Shown piece by piece: positions 7,223 to 15,351 of a stretch of DNA of 22,517 bases. This DNA is from Pseudomonadota bacterium (GTDB taxonomy: Bacteria > Myxococcota > Bradymonadia > UBA4248). The number at the start of each line of letters is the position of its first letter. Within the stretch, counting starts at the first letter, position 1. Under the pieces are notes generated by a model. The model saw only the letters and a program-made list of their open reading frames with translations. It made no database searches and was not told the origin of the DNA. Where the stretch lies: positions 1 through 22,517 of the forward strand of contig JAGBXG010000323.1 in assembly GCA_017629415.1 (NCBI GenBank), given 5' to 3'. Made by a program: the position numbers and the translations under genes.

Positions 7223-8488
7223 ATGAATCATAACTTTTTGAAATTTCTTGCCATTTCATCTCTTGCTTTGGGTTTGACCGCATGCGGCGAAGACGAGAAT
7301 AAAAATAATTCCAGCGGCGATCATAAATGTACCGCAGATGTGTGCAAAGAAGATGGCACCGCATTGCTCGTTTGCAACAAAGAAACAGGGGATATGACAG
7401 AAACGCCGTGTGCCTATGGCTGCAATCTGGTTACCCATGTTTGTAACAATGCCCCGGCAAATGGCGAAAATAATGGCAATAAATGTACCGCTGATGTTTG
7501 CAAGGACGAAAATATATTGTTCGCTTGTAACAAAGAAACGGGTATTGTGACGGAAACGCCGTGTGCTGCTGGCTGTGATATGACGGCTAACGTTTGCAAC
7601 GAACTTGAAAAATGTACAGCTGATGTTTGTAAAGCAGATGGTTCTTCGTTGATCGTTTGCGACAAAGACAGTGGCTTAACGACCGAAAAACTGTGTGCCT
7701 ATGGCTGCAATAGTGCCGAAAATGCTTGTTATGAATGTACAGAAGATGCGCATTGCGGTGCTGGCAAAATTTGCGAGGGCAATAAATGTGGAGATGTCCA
7801 GTGTACAGCCGATGTTTGCGGTGAAGATAAGGCAAGTGTAATTCCTTGTGTCAATGGCCGCATTGCTGAAACTGTGGCATGCGATGGCGATACGCCGAAA
7901 TGCGGCAAAGGTGCAGCTGGTAATGGTGCCGATGCTTGTGTAGCCGAAGATTGGTGTTCGGCAACTCAAACCGATGAATGCAAAGACCGTACAGATGGCA
8001 GAACGATTTGTGATTCTGACAGAAATCGTTGTGATACCTTAGCTTGTGCCAAGGCTGATTGTGCTGAAGGTACGGTATGTGCTTTAGGCGCTTGTGTGCC
8101 AGAAAGTATGTACACTCAAGAAAAATTGTCGGGATGTGATCCTTCGACTTTCGTAGATCACTGTCGTGAAGATGGCGATTTATATGCGTGCATGAAAGCA
8201 ACAGAAGCAGGTGAATATAAAATCTATACAGGTAACTGCAAAGGACGTTGCCGTGCTTATGAAGACGCCAATGTGATAAAATCCTCTTGTATCGAAAATA
8301 TGACGCGTGAAGAAGCTTGCGGTAATGATACAACGCTTACAGGCAGTTCATGTGAAGAATGGGATGGTCAAGGTTGGGAAACAACCTATATGTGTACGCA
8401 GTCTACCAATAACGAGTCGATTGTCCTCGTGACAGATATGGAACAATGCGATGAGGGTTATGGTTGCTGGGGTAATATTTGCGAATAA
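7223..8488 (+). CDS. Cys-rich repeat lipoprotein 3
   Basis: A 421-residue predicted lipoprotein. The start at 7223 has AAGGAA (7213-7218) upstream and opens the signal peptide MNHNFLKFLAISSLALGLTAC (lipobox Cys21, split here as SLALG-LTAC), nearly the same as in the gene at 4439. Three CTADVC modules follow (C-x3-C-x9/10-C-x11-C-x3-C-x6-C), then a short C-x6-C-x5-C segment, a fourth partial CTADVC module, and a C-terminal Cys-rich region of ~140 residues resembling the ends of the other two proteins. The upstream ATG at 7154 lies in non-coding-looking sequence and would bury the signal peptide. Ligand and function are unknown. Tandem paralogy with the genes at 4439 and 5761 is evident by eye. 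Confidence 0.85.
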   Translation: MNHNFLKFLAISSLALGLTACGEDENKNNSSGDHKCTADVCKEDGTALLVCNKETGDMTETPCAYGCNLVTHVCNNAPANGENNGNKCTADVCKDENILFACNKETGIVTETPCAAGCDMTANVCNELEKCTADVCKADGSSLIVCDKDSGLTTEKLCAYGCNSAENACYECTEDAHCGAGKICEGNKCGDVQCTADVCGEDKASVIPCVNGRIAETVACDGDTPKCGKGAAGNGADACVAEDWCSATQTDECKDRTDGRTICDSDRNRCDTLACAKADCAEGTVCALGACVPESMYTQEKLSGCDPSTFVDHCREDGDLYACMKATEAGEYKIYTGNCKGRCRAYEDANVIKSSCIENMTREEACGNDTTLTGSSCEEWDGQGWETTYMCTQSTNNESIVLVTDMEQCDEGYGCWGNICE

Positions 8489-8502
8489 TCTTGTGACCCC
8501 CT

Positions 8503-8544
8503 AAAAAAAGACGTTCATTGCGAACAGGTATTTGCATGAACGTC
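8503..8544 (-). terminator. Intrinsic terminator facing the CpoB-like gene
   Basis: Read on the minus strand, a 9-bp stem (8536-8544 with 8510-8518, arm GACGTTCAT) with a partly paired loop is followed by seven T residues (plus-strand A run 8503-8509). It is positioned to stop minus-strand transcription coming from 9554 before it enters the Cys-rich gene. Confidence 0.7.
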
Positions 8545-8618
8545 TGAAAGCATGGGGGAGCTGGACGGGGCGTTGCGGGGTGTCCCCGCTTTTGGGGGGT
8601 AGGCGCGTATTTGCGCGC

Positions 8619-8696
8619 GGCTATGCCGGCCACAAGGGCCGTCATACGCCTTGCGTTGCGCGTCTATATCGCCCTGATGGGCTCCATACGCCGCGC
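8619..8696 (-). repeat. Two bulged palindromes in a convergent intergenic region (cluster 3)
   Basis: Both carry the bulged G on the minus strand. Element 8619-8650: outer GGC/GCC, bulge at 8647, inner TATG/CATA, one mismatch, CGGCC/GGCCG, loop of 5. Element 8658-8696: outer GCGCGGC/GACGCGC with one G-A mismatch, bulge at 8689, inner TAT/ATA, an internal mismatch patch, GCCC/GGGC and a TGAT loop (plus strand). Surrounding sequence 8550-8710 is GC-rich with other short inverted repeats. No gene is seen in 8489-8765. Confidence 0.7.
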
Positions 8697-8708
8697 AAAA
8701 AGCGCCGA

Positions 8709-8732
8709 GGGGGGCCTTTAGCCCCCCTTTTT
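8709..8732 (+). terminator. GC-rich stem-loop with T5, plus direction
   Basis: A perfect 7-bp GGGGGGC/GCCCCCC stem with loop CTTTA is followed by TTTTT. It would stop plus-strand transcription from the Cys-rich genes before the convergent CpoB-like gene. Confidence 0.7.
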
Positions 8733-8765
8733 AAGTATTTCCCCATGTATATTGGTGATATTTGA

Positions 8766-9554
8766 TTATTTTTTGCAATTGGCTTTGGCATCCTTAAAGC
8801 GTGCGGATGCATCTCGATAGCTGAGGGCTTCGAGGGTTTGGAAGGATTTTTGAGCGAGGTCGCAGTTACCGATTTTGAGTCCGGAATCGCCCATGATGTA
8901 GATGATTTCGTTGCGCGATGGGCCTTTTGGGAAGAGTTGCAGGTAGCGCGCGGCATAGGAGATGGCATCGGTGTGTGCGTTTTCGGTGGAGAGGATCATG
9001 ATGAGCTCTGCCAGGATGGCTTCGATGCGTGTATCTGAAGGGTATCGTTTGATGAATTCGAGGATGGCGGCTTTTTGTGCGGCGGTGTCGTTGGCGGTGC
9101 GTTTTTCGCCGATGAAAGCGTAGAGGGCTTCTTGTTCGCTTGGAAGAATGATGCTGTTTCCGCCGGTGGTGCTGGCGACGGAACCCATAACGGTTTGGAG
9201 ATTGGCTTGCAGTTCGTCGATCGTTTTCTGTTGGAGATCGAGGCGTCCGCGCATGTTGGCCAATTCGTTGCGCTCTTGTTCGAGCTCAAGTGCGAGCTGG
9301 ATATTTTGCTGGGCAACGCGGTCGTGGGTTTGATCTTGGGTGCTGCCGAGTTCTTCGAGCTTTTTGTCGGCGCGAAGGATCATTTCTGTCAGCTGTGTTT
9401 GATCGTTATTGACGCGTTTTTGTATTTCTGTGAACTGCAGTTGTAGTGCGGCGATGTCGGCTTCCATTTTTTCTACTCGCGTGGCACACACAAAACCTGT
9501 GGTAGGAATGAAGGCGATTAAAACAGCGAGTAGGCAAAAGATACGAAATTTCAT
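8766..9554 (-). CDS. CpoB/YbgF-like coiled-coil and TPR envelope protein
   Basis: A 262-residue exported protein. A strong GGAGG stands 4 bases before the ATG. Residues 1-24 are a signal peptide (MKFRIFCLLAVLIAFIPTTG); a Cys at 23 could make a weak lipobox, but this is uncertain. Residues ~27-120 are a heptad-like coiled coil (VEKMEADIAALQLQFTEIQK). Residues ~140-262 look like a TPR/YfiO-type helical repeat domain (AAILEFIKRYPSD, AISYAARYLQLFPKG, LAQKSFQTLEALSY). This order is that of CpoB/YbgF, which in other bacteria works with Tol-Pal to coordinate outer-membrane constriction and peptidoglycan synthesis. tolB, pal and tolA are not in the window, so a Tol role is only inferred. It is divergent from the peptidase gene at 9797. 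Confidence 0.7.
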   Translation of the reverse strand: MKFRIFCLLAVLIAFIPTTGFVCATRVEKMEADIAALQLQFTEIQKRVNNDQTQLTEMILRADKKLEELGSTQDQTHDRVAQQNIQLALELEQERNELANMRGRLDLQQKTIDELQANLQTVMGSVASTTGGNSIILPSEQEALYAFIGEKRTANDTAAQKAAILEFIKRYPSDTRIEAILAELIMILSTENAHTDAISYAARYLQLFPKGPSRNEIIYIMGDSGLKIGNCDLAQKSFQTLEALSYRDASARFKDAKANCKK

Positions 9555-9634
9555 AAAACCTCCGATTGAAAAAGGCCGTTAGTGAGTACCACAAATGGTG
9601 AAAAGTTGGAACGATAATGGGACGGACTTTGAAG

Positions 9635-9662
9635 TCTATAGAAGGGTTTTATGGGGGTTCAA
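9635..9662 (-). promoter_or_regulatory. Candidate promoter of the CpoB-like gene
   Basis: Read on the minus strand, TTGAAC (plus 9657-9662) and TATAGA (plus 9635-9640) are 16 bases apart, about 75 bases upstream of the ATG. A GACTT-TG-AAGTC inverted repeat lies at 9625-9636, next to the -10 box. Confidence 0.4.
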
Positions 9663-9759
9663 AAGTCCTGCAAAGTGATATCAATCAATGCTTGCGATTT
9701 AACGCGCACGTGATTAGAGATATTGGTGTGAAGGCCGATTTAAGGCTGTTTTTTGACTT

Positions 9760-9784
9760 GTGACTTTTAGTGTCACTTTTTTTT
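9760..9784 (+). terminator. Terminator-like hairpin in the leader of the peptidase gene
   Basis: A GTGAC/GTCAC stem (9760-9764 with 9772-9776) is followed by eight T residues (9777-9784). The gene's GGAG site starts two bases later at 9787. Since the upstream neighbour is divergent, this could be a leader attenuator rather than an end-of-gene terminator. The stem is only 5 bp, so it is modest. Confidence 0.45.
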
Positions 9785-9796
9785 GTGGAGTATTGG

Positions 9797-11821
9797 ATGA
9801 AACATTGGACAAAAGCTGCGATTTTGGCGGCGATCAGTGCATCTGCTTTGACATTTGGCTGTCAGTCGGCGGCAACGCCTGAGGCTTGTTCGGCGATTTG
9901 TGCTCAGACGGCACAAGCTGAAGTGGTGACAGAAGCAGCGGCGGATACGAAGGAGGCAGAAAGCATGGCGGCAGAGACTCAGGCGGCCGGTGCCAAGGTT
10001 GGCGTGAAGTCGCGCAGCGAAATCGATGATGTTTATAAATGGAAAAAAGATAGATTTTTTGCGACGCGCGATGACTTTTTGAAAGCTTTGGCGGACGCAG
10101 AAGCCAATGTGGCCAAAGTCGGTCAGTGTGGTGCATTTAAGGATGCTGCAACCCTTAAAACCTGTTTGGATAATTATTTTGTTCAGCATACGAGCATCAA
10201 TAAGCTGACGCTGTATTCGAATATGACGGTGGATACAGAGCCGACGCCTGATCATCAGATGGATCAAAAGAATGCGGCAGCAGTGATGGCCAAGTTCATG
10301 GAATATGCCAAGAATATTCGCACAGAATTGCTCAAGCTGGACAATGCGACGCTGGATAAATATTTTGCAGCTGATGCAGATTTGAAAAAACACGAAGCTT
10401 ATATTCGCAATATTGTACGCCGTGCCAACCGTGTGCTTTCGGATGATGCAGAACGCGTGTTGACGCTGGCCGGTGACAATCTTTGGGCCGAAATCGATCT
10501 GAATGAGATCAATTCCAATAGCGAAGATGTTTTTGATGCGATGCTGTCTTCGATGGATTTGCCGATTATTAAAGATGAGGCGGGCAAAGATGTTCAGCTG
10601 ACATTGTCGAACTATTCGAAATATCGCCGCAGTGCCGATCGCAATGTGCGTAAAGCGGCTGTCGATGGTTTGATGATGACATTGAAAAAATATGAAGATG
10701 TTTTGGCCAATGCTTATATCGGTCAGCTCAAAAACGATGTTTTATTTGCCAAAGCTCGCAAGTATGACACTGCGCTTGAAGCTTATTTAGATAAAGATAA
10801 TATTCCTGTTGCGCTTTATCATAATTTGATTTCTACAGTGGGCAATAATCTTGCACCGCTTCATCGTTATGTGTCATTGCGTAAGAAAACCTTAGGTCTC
10901 GATTCTGTTCATCTTTATGATATGTATATTCCGTTGACGAATGAAGGTGGCGCGGATAAATCCTATACCTATCAGGAAGCTGTAGATTTGATTACGACGG
11001 CACTTGCCCCTTTGGGTGAAGATTATATTAAGCGTTTGAAAACAGAATTAGATCCTGCCACAGGTTCTATTGATTTGTTGCCGCATGCTGATAAAACAAG
11101 CGGTGCATATTCCTGCTCGGTTTATGGCTATTCACCTTTTGTTTTGATGAATTATCAGGATTCTTTGGGCGATGTCTCTACACTTGCCCATGAGTTAGGC
11201 CATTCGTTGCATAGCATTTATGCGATGGAATCACAGCCGCCCGGATCCTATCATTATACGATGTTTTTGGCTGAAATTGCTTCGACGACAAATGAATCTA
11301 TTTTGAACGATTATTTGTATAAAAATGCACAGTCGGATGCAGAGAAGATTAATCTTTTGGTTGAAAAGCTCGAGAATATTCGCGGAACGATTTATCGTCA
11401 GACATTGTTTGCTGAGTTTGAATATCTTGCTCATACCGCCATTGAAAAGGGTGAATCGATTAATGCTGAATGGCTGAGTAAACTTTATGGCGATTTGATT
11501 AAGAAATATTATGGTGCTGAATATTCTATGGATGGTGCTGACGACCACGAATGGGCATATATTCCGCATTTCTATTATAAATATTATGTTTATAGTTATG
11601 CGACGGGACTTTCGAGCGCACTTTCATTTGCAAACATGATTGCACAAAGCCCCGATAATGCGAAAAAATATATCGATATGCTGAAAGCTGGTGCATCTGC
11701 GCCTTCGGTCGATTTGCTCAAAGCTGCCGGCGTTGATTTAACAACACCGGCTCCGATCGAATTTGCGTTGCAGGAATTTGACAAAACATTGACCGAACTC
11801 GAAGCTCTGTTGTCGAAATAA
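9797..11821 (+). CDS. pepF: Oligoendopeptidase F-type zinc metallopeptidase (M3B), predicted lipoprotein
   Basis: Predicted zinc endopeptidase cleaving short peptides. The start at 9797 is set by GGAG (9787-9790) six bases upstream. The 674-residue protein begins with a signal peptide ending in a lipobox (ASALTFGC, Cys22), then an Ala/Glu-rich linker to about residue 75. The M3 helical fold follows. The catalytic motif is HELGH at 465-469 with Glu466 as the base; the expected third zinc ligand is Glu493 (FLAEIAST). Downstream Tyr-rich segments (HFYYKYYVYSYATG) match the substrate-binding end of the PepF family. Length fits PepF (about 600 residues) plus the exported N-terminus. PepF is commonly cytoplasmic, so the lipobox is unusual and suggests digestion of peptides in the envelope or outside. 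It is a single gene; rpiB follows after 291 bases of repeat-rich sequence. Confidence 0.9.
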   Translation: MKHWTKAAILAAISASALTFGCQSAATPEACSAICAQTAQAEVVTEAAADTKEAESMAAETQAAGAKVGVKSRSEIDDVYKWKKDRFFATRDDFLKALADAEANVAKVGQCGAFKDAATLKTCLDNYFVQHTSINKLTLYSNMTVDTEPTPDHQMDQKNAAAVMAKFMEYAKNIRTELLKLDNATLDKYFAADADLKKHEAYIRNIVRRANRVLSDDAERVLTLAGDNLWAEIDLNEINSNSEDVFDAMLSSMDLPIIKDEAGKDVQLTLSNYSKYRRSADRNVRKAAVDGLMMTLKKYEDVLANAYIGQLKNDVLFAKARKYDTALEAYLDKDNIPVALYHNLISTVGNNLAPLHRYVSLRKKTLGLDSVHLYDMYIPLTNEGGADKSYTYQEAVDLITTALAPLGEDYIKRLKTELDPATGSIDLLPHADKTSGAYSCSVYGYSPFVLMNYQDSLGDVSTLAHELGHSLHSIYAMESQPPGSYHYTMFLAEIASTTNESILNDYLYKNAQSDAEKINLLVEKLENIRGTIYRQTLFAEFEYLAHTAIEKGESINAEWLSKLYGDLIKKYYGAEYSMDGADDHEWAYIPHFYYKYYVYSYATGLSSALSFANMIAQSPDNAKKYIDMLKAGASAPSVDLLKAAGVDLTTPAPIEFALQEFDKTLTELEALLSK

Positions 11822-11848
11822 TGCAGGGTTGAAGTGTTATATGATATG

Positions 11849-11975
11849 GGGCTGAGCCTTGGAACCACTGAGGCTTTGCCCCAGACCCCACCCAAAGGGC
11901 TCTGCCCTTTGGAATCCTGTCAAGGGGCTAAGCCTCATGGAACCTACAATGGGGACTTACGTTTTTGTAAGTCAA
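11849..11975 (+). repeat. GGGGCT-type palindromic repeat, copy A (left of rpiB)
   Basis: Contains a perfect 9-bp stem CCAAAGGGC/GCCCTTTGG with loop TCT (11892-11912), flanking degenerate GGGGCT and TGGAACC units, and a second hairpin GACTTAC/GTAAGTC (11954-11973). It matches copy B at 12606-12692 over a long stretch. The intergenic region 11822-12112 holds no convincing gene. Boundaries are approximate. Confidence 0.75.
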
Positions 11976-12112
11976 ACAATTTGTGAATACTTACGTTGTG
12001 GGGGGGCAATGGAACCTTGTTTTCATTCTGCTTGGGGGATTGAACATTTCGTGAATGCTGATGAAGAAAGCGTCAACTGGCGAGCAAAAAACAATTTTTA
12101 GGAGAAAAAGAA

Positions 12113-12565
12113 ATGAATCCAGGTTCTAAACTTGCAATCGGCAGTGATCATGCCGGTTATGTGATGAAAGAAGACCTTAAATCGATGCTGATTGAGATGG
12201 GATTTGAGGTTACAGATATGGGTACCCATGATACGGCATCATGTGATTATCCCGATTTTGCGGCGGCTGTCGCGCGAGCCGTGGCCAAAGGTGAAGCTGA
12301 AGCAGGGATTATTGTTTGCAGTTCAGGCATTGGCGTTTCGATGACGGCTAACAAAGTTCGTGGCGTGCGTGCTGCACTTGTTCACCATGCTTATGAAGCC
12401 AAGATGACGCGTTTGCACAATAATGCCAATGTATTGTGTTTGGGGGCCAATATCACAGGTCCTGCCATTGCACGTGAGGCCGTGAATACTTTCCTGAGCA
12501 CCGATTTTGAAGGCGGACGCCATCAGCGTCGCGTCGATAAGATGATGGCTATCGAAAACGAATAG
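12113..12565 (+). CDS. rpiB: Ribose-5-phosphate isomerase B
   Basis: Interconverts ribose 5-phosphate and ribulose 5-phosphate in the non-oxidative pentose phosphate pathway; cytoplasmic. The 150-residue length is normal for the RpiB/LacA family. AGGAG (12100-12104) lies 8 bases before the ATG. Family motifs are clear: IGSDHAGY with Asp12 and His13 near the N-terminus, the DYPDFA segment (45-50), the active-site loop IIVCSSGIGVSM with catalytic Cys69, the TANKVRGVRAAL segment, and LHNNANVL with His102. It is flanked on both sides by copies of a palindromic repeat, is monocistronic, and is convergent with the topoisomerase gene. No LacA partner gene is present, so the isomerase assignment is preferred over a galactose-6-phosphate isomerase. 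Confidence 0.95.
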   Translation: MNPGSKLAIGSDHAGYVMKEDLKSMLIEMGFEVTDMGTHDTASCDYPDFAAAVARAVAKGEAEAGIIVCSSGIGVSMTANKVRGVRAALVHHAYEAKMTRLHNNANVLCLGANITGPAIAREAVNTFLSTDFEGGRHQRRVDKMMAIENE

Positions 12566-12605
12566 TCAACGATTTGTGGGAGATTGGTCTTGGATCTCTT
12601 TTTCT

Positions 12606-12692
12606 TGGGAGCTGCCCTAGACCGTTCCAAGGGGCTGAGCCCCTTGGAATCCATCATGGGGATTGGCGGTTTTGTAGGTCAGCCAGATACTG
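12606..12692 (+). repeat. GGGGCT-type palindromic repeat, copy B (right of rpiB)
   Basis: A perfect 9-bp stem CCAAGGGGC/GCCCCTTGG with loop TGA (12627-12647) is followed by GGAATCC and by a tail (ATGGGGATT, then TTTTGTAGGTCA) that matches copy A. Relative to copy A, one base pair in the stem changed from A-T to G-C on both arms. It also lies just past the end of the minus-strand topoisomerase gene. Confidence 0.75.
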
Positions 12693-12727
12693 AACGATAT
12701 TGTCAGTTCAAGGAAATGGGGGAGACA

Positions 12728-15127
12728 TCAAGACGGCGATTCCGGGGCTTTATCGATATCGTATTTATTGTCATCGAGTACGGCGACAACGGTACCGCGT
12801 CTGATCAGCAATCTGCCTTTTCCTCCGCGTTCTCCGCCGGACAGCCGGCGCATGGATAATGTGATTTCTCGTCGGTCTGACAGTTGTACGCGTACACCTT
12901 CTGTATCGGTAGTGACAATGCGCGCAGCAGCCAATGTTGTTCCGGGATCGAGTCCGAGGGTTCGATAACCTTTACCTGCGGTTTTAAGTGGGGGAACATC
13001 GGCCAGTGCAAAGACATTTGCGCGTGTATTGGTGGAAATGACAGAGACATAGCCGGCTTCGCGTGAGATGGCCGTAGTCATGACGGTATCTCCGTCGTTC
13101 AGGCGCATGTAAATTCGTCCATTGGTCGTAGATACGGCGCTGAATGGTTCAAGGGGCAGGCGTACAATTTGTGCCATTTTGCTGACAGCGACAATACATC
13201 GCACGTCTTGAGGCACATCTTCTTTAGGAATGCCCATGAAATCGAGCAGGCTTTTTGGCGTTTCAGTGGCTGGTTTATCTTCGGGGCACAAGAAGCGCGG
13301 GTCATCGATATATGCGCCGATAATTTGTTCTCCGTCTTCGAGTTTGAACATGGTGGCAATAGGAGTACCATGTCCGGTTGTGGCAGGTACATTATCGACG
13401 AGCATAGTGTAAGCTTTGCCAAGTGATGACAGCAGAATCAGGGGGCATCGTGTAGAACCATATCGGACGAATGCCACGGCATCATTTTCTTTAGTGCGAA
13501 TGGATGCAATATCTGAGAATGATTTTTGGCGTTTGAAGAGGCCGGCTTTGGTGACAATGACAAAGCAGTCTTCTTGAACGATATAATTTTCAGGCGCATA
13601 AGCATCGCTCAAGTCTGTGCCGTCGAATTTTGTACGGCGTTCATCGCCATAGATTTTTTTGACATGTTCGAGTTCATCGCGAACGATTTTCCAGCGTCTT
13701 GTTTCTGAAGCGAGGAGTTTTCGGATGTGTTCGGCTTCTTTTGTTTTGGCGGCATGTTCTGTGTTGATTTTATCGATTTCGAGGCGTGCCAGACGATACA
13801 GTCGCAGCTGAAGGATGGCTTCAGCTTGGATTTCGTCTAAATCGAACCGTGCGCAAAGGGCACGTGAAGCATCGGGTTTATCTTCGGCATCACGGATGAT
13901 GGCAATGGCTTCATCCATGCCGCCGAACAATTTCTGATATCCTTCGAGGATATGGATGCGTTCGAGGAGTTGTGAAAGTTGGTATTCCAGGCGTTTGGTG
14001 ACGATTTCGAGTCTGAATTTTAAGAAATAGTCGAGGGCTTCTTTCAGGCTGAGGCGTCTCGGCAGATAAACAGGCTGATGTGTGTCTTCGCGGGGTGTGC
14101 CGGGTACAATGCAGGTGAGATTGACATTAAACCGAGTTTGCAAATCCGTATGTTTGAACAGATAGGCCATGACGGCCTCGGGTTTTGCACCGGTTTTTAA
14201 ATCGAGCACAATGCGAACATCGGTGGTTGATTCATCGCGTACACCGGTGAGCAAAGGCAATTTGTTTCCTTCAATCAGGGCTTTGATATCATCAACAATT
14301 TTCTGTTTATTGACTTGATAGGGCACATGGGTCACGACAATGCGCGTTCTTCGTCCGTCTTGTTCGACGTGATATTCGCTTTGGATGGTGATAGGGCCGT
14401 GTCCTGATTCATAAACACGTCGGATTTCTGCTGGTGAAGTTAAGATGCGTCCGCCGGTGGGGAAATCCGGGCCTGGGATAATTTGGCAGAGTGTGTCCAG
14501 GCTGATATTGGGATTGTCGATCATGGCGATACATCCATCGAGGCATTCATTCAGATTATGCGGTGGAATGTCGGTAGCCATGCCGACAGCAATGCCTTTT
14601 GAACCGTTGACCAATAATGCCGGAATGGCGGTCGGAAGGACTGAAGGTTCGCGGAGTGTGCCGGAATAATTGGGGATAAATTCGACGATATGCTCGTTTA
14701 AATCTTCGAGCATGGCTGCAGTAATGGGCTGCATACGGGCTTCTGTGTAACGCATTGCAGCAGCACTATCGCCGTCCATAGAACCAAAGTTGCCCTGTCC
14801 ATCGACAAATGGATAACGCATCATAAAGGGCTGTGCCATGCGCACCATGGCTTCATAAATTGCGCTGTCGCCATGTGGATGATAACGGCCCATGACTTGG
14901 CCGACGACTTGAGCGCTTTTTTGATGCTTTGCTTCATGCGTCAGCCGCATTTCGTGCATTCCGTATAAAATTCTGCGCTGTACGGGTTTCATGCCGTCGC
15001 GCACATCGGGCAGAGCACGGCTTGTAATGACGCTGAGTGCGTAATTTAAATATCTTTGCTGTGCGGTTTCATACAGCGACACGGTTTCAATGGTTGCACT
15101 TTGGTTTATTTCAGCTTTCTTTGCCAT
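12728..15127 (-). CDS. Type IIA DNA topoisomerase subunit A (GyrA/ParC family)
   Basis: The breakage-reunion subunit of DNA gyrase or topoisomerase IV, 799 residues. The catalytic tyrosine is Tyr127 in [11 protein letters not shown], preceded by Arg126. The winged-helix quinolone-determining region reads [20 protein letters not shown], with the usual Ser88 and acidic Glu92. The tower and coiled-coil segments run to about residue 500, then a C-terminal beta-pinwheel begins near [12 protein letters not shown]. No GyrA box is present in the first blade, but a degenerate one (ERGGKG, 766-771) lies in the last blade, 28 residues from the end. Length is between E. coli ParC and GyrA. I cannot separate gyrase from topo IV without the B subunit, which is not adjacent. 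AGGA precedes the ATG by about 8 bases. Confidence 0.93.
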   Translation of the reverse strand: MAKKAEINQSATIETVSLYETAQQRYLNYALSVITSRALPDVRDGMKPVQRRILYGMHEMRLTHEAKHQKSAQVVGQVMGRYHPHGDSAIYEAMVRMAQPFMMRYPFVDGQGNFGSMDGDSAAAMRYTEARMQPITAAMLEDLNEHIVEFIPNYSGTLREPSVLPTAIPALLVNGSKGIAVGMATDIPPHNLNECLDGCIAMIDNPNISLDTLCQIIPGPDFPTGGRILTSPAEIRRVYESGHGPITIQSEYHVEQDGRRTRIVVTHVPYQVNKQKIVDDIKALIEGNKLPLLTGVRDESTTDVRIVLDLKTGAKPEAVMAYLFKHTDLQTRFNVNLTCIVPGTPREDTHQPVYLPRRLSLKEALDYFLKFRLEIVTKRLEYQLSQLLERIHILEGYQKLFGGMDEAIAIIRDAEDKPDASRALCARFDLDEIQAEAILQLRLYRLARLEIDKINTEHAAKTKEAEHIRKLLASETRRWKIVRDELEHVKKIYGDERRTKFDGTDLSDAYAPENYIVQEDCFVIVTKAGLFKRQKSFSDIASIRTKENDAVAFVRYGSTRCPLILLSSLGKAYTMLVDNVPATTGHGTPIATMFKLEDGEQIIGAYIDDPRFLCPEDKPATETPKSLLDFMGIPKEDVPQDVRCIVAVSKMAQIVRLPLEPFSAVSTTNGRIYMRLNDGDTVMTTAISREAGYVSVISTNTRANVFALADVPPLKTAGKGYRTLGLDPGTTLAAARIVTTDTEGVRVQLSDRREITLSMRRLSGGERGGKGRLLIRRGTVVAVLDDNKYDIDKAPESPS

Positions 15128-15237
15128 CGATAATTCCTAATCAGCTTAAAATTCTGCATCCTTTGCTTTGCAAAGTGTTTTTGCCCCCAAAATTCGCGGT
15201 TGTCGTTTACTCGAAACATGTGATTTTGAAAATGCAG

Positions 15238-15271
15238 AAAAAAAAGCCGCGTATGGCGAAGCCATAGCGGC
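15238..15271 (-). terminator. Intrinsic terminator of the lamin-tail lipoprotein gene
   Basis: Read on the minus strand, the GCCGC/GCGGC palindrome at 15246-15271 is followed by eight T residues (plus-strand A run 15238-15245). It stops transcription before the topoisomerase gene and is also a member of the bulged palindrome family. Confidence 0.75.
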
Positions 15272-15341
15272 GTCAAAGGCCGTATGCGCGTCAGCGCATA
15301 GGCCGTCAGCGTAGCTCGTATGCGCTAAAGGCGCATAGAGC
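15246..15341 (+). repeat. Three bulged-G palindromes in tandem (cluster 4)
   Basis: Bulged G on the plus strand in all three. 15246-15271: GCCGC/GCGGC, bulge 15251, TATGGC/GCCATA, loop GAA. 15278-15304: GGCC/GGCC, bulge 15282, TATGCGC/GCGCATA, loop GTCA. 15314-15341: GCTC/GAGC, bulge 15318, TATGCGC/GCGCATA, loop TAAAG. They fill most of the 224-base gap between the lamin-tail and topoisomerase genes. Confidence 0.85.
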
Positions 15342-15351
15342 CGCATATATA

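Noticed and set aside
8532..8765. A 77-codon plus-strand open frame between convergent genes
   Set aside because: It runs through palindromes and a GC-rich terminator, has no ribosome binding site and gives an Arg/Gly-rich low-complexity product.
11859..12101. An 80-codon open frame upstream of rpiB
   Set aside because: It overlaps repeat copy A, carries the repeat's GTP-like palindromes in translation and lacks a ribosome binding site.
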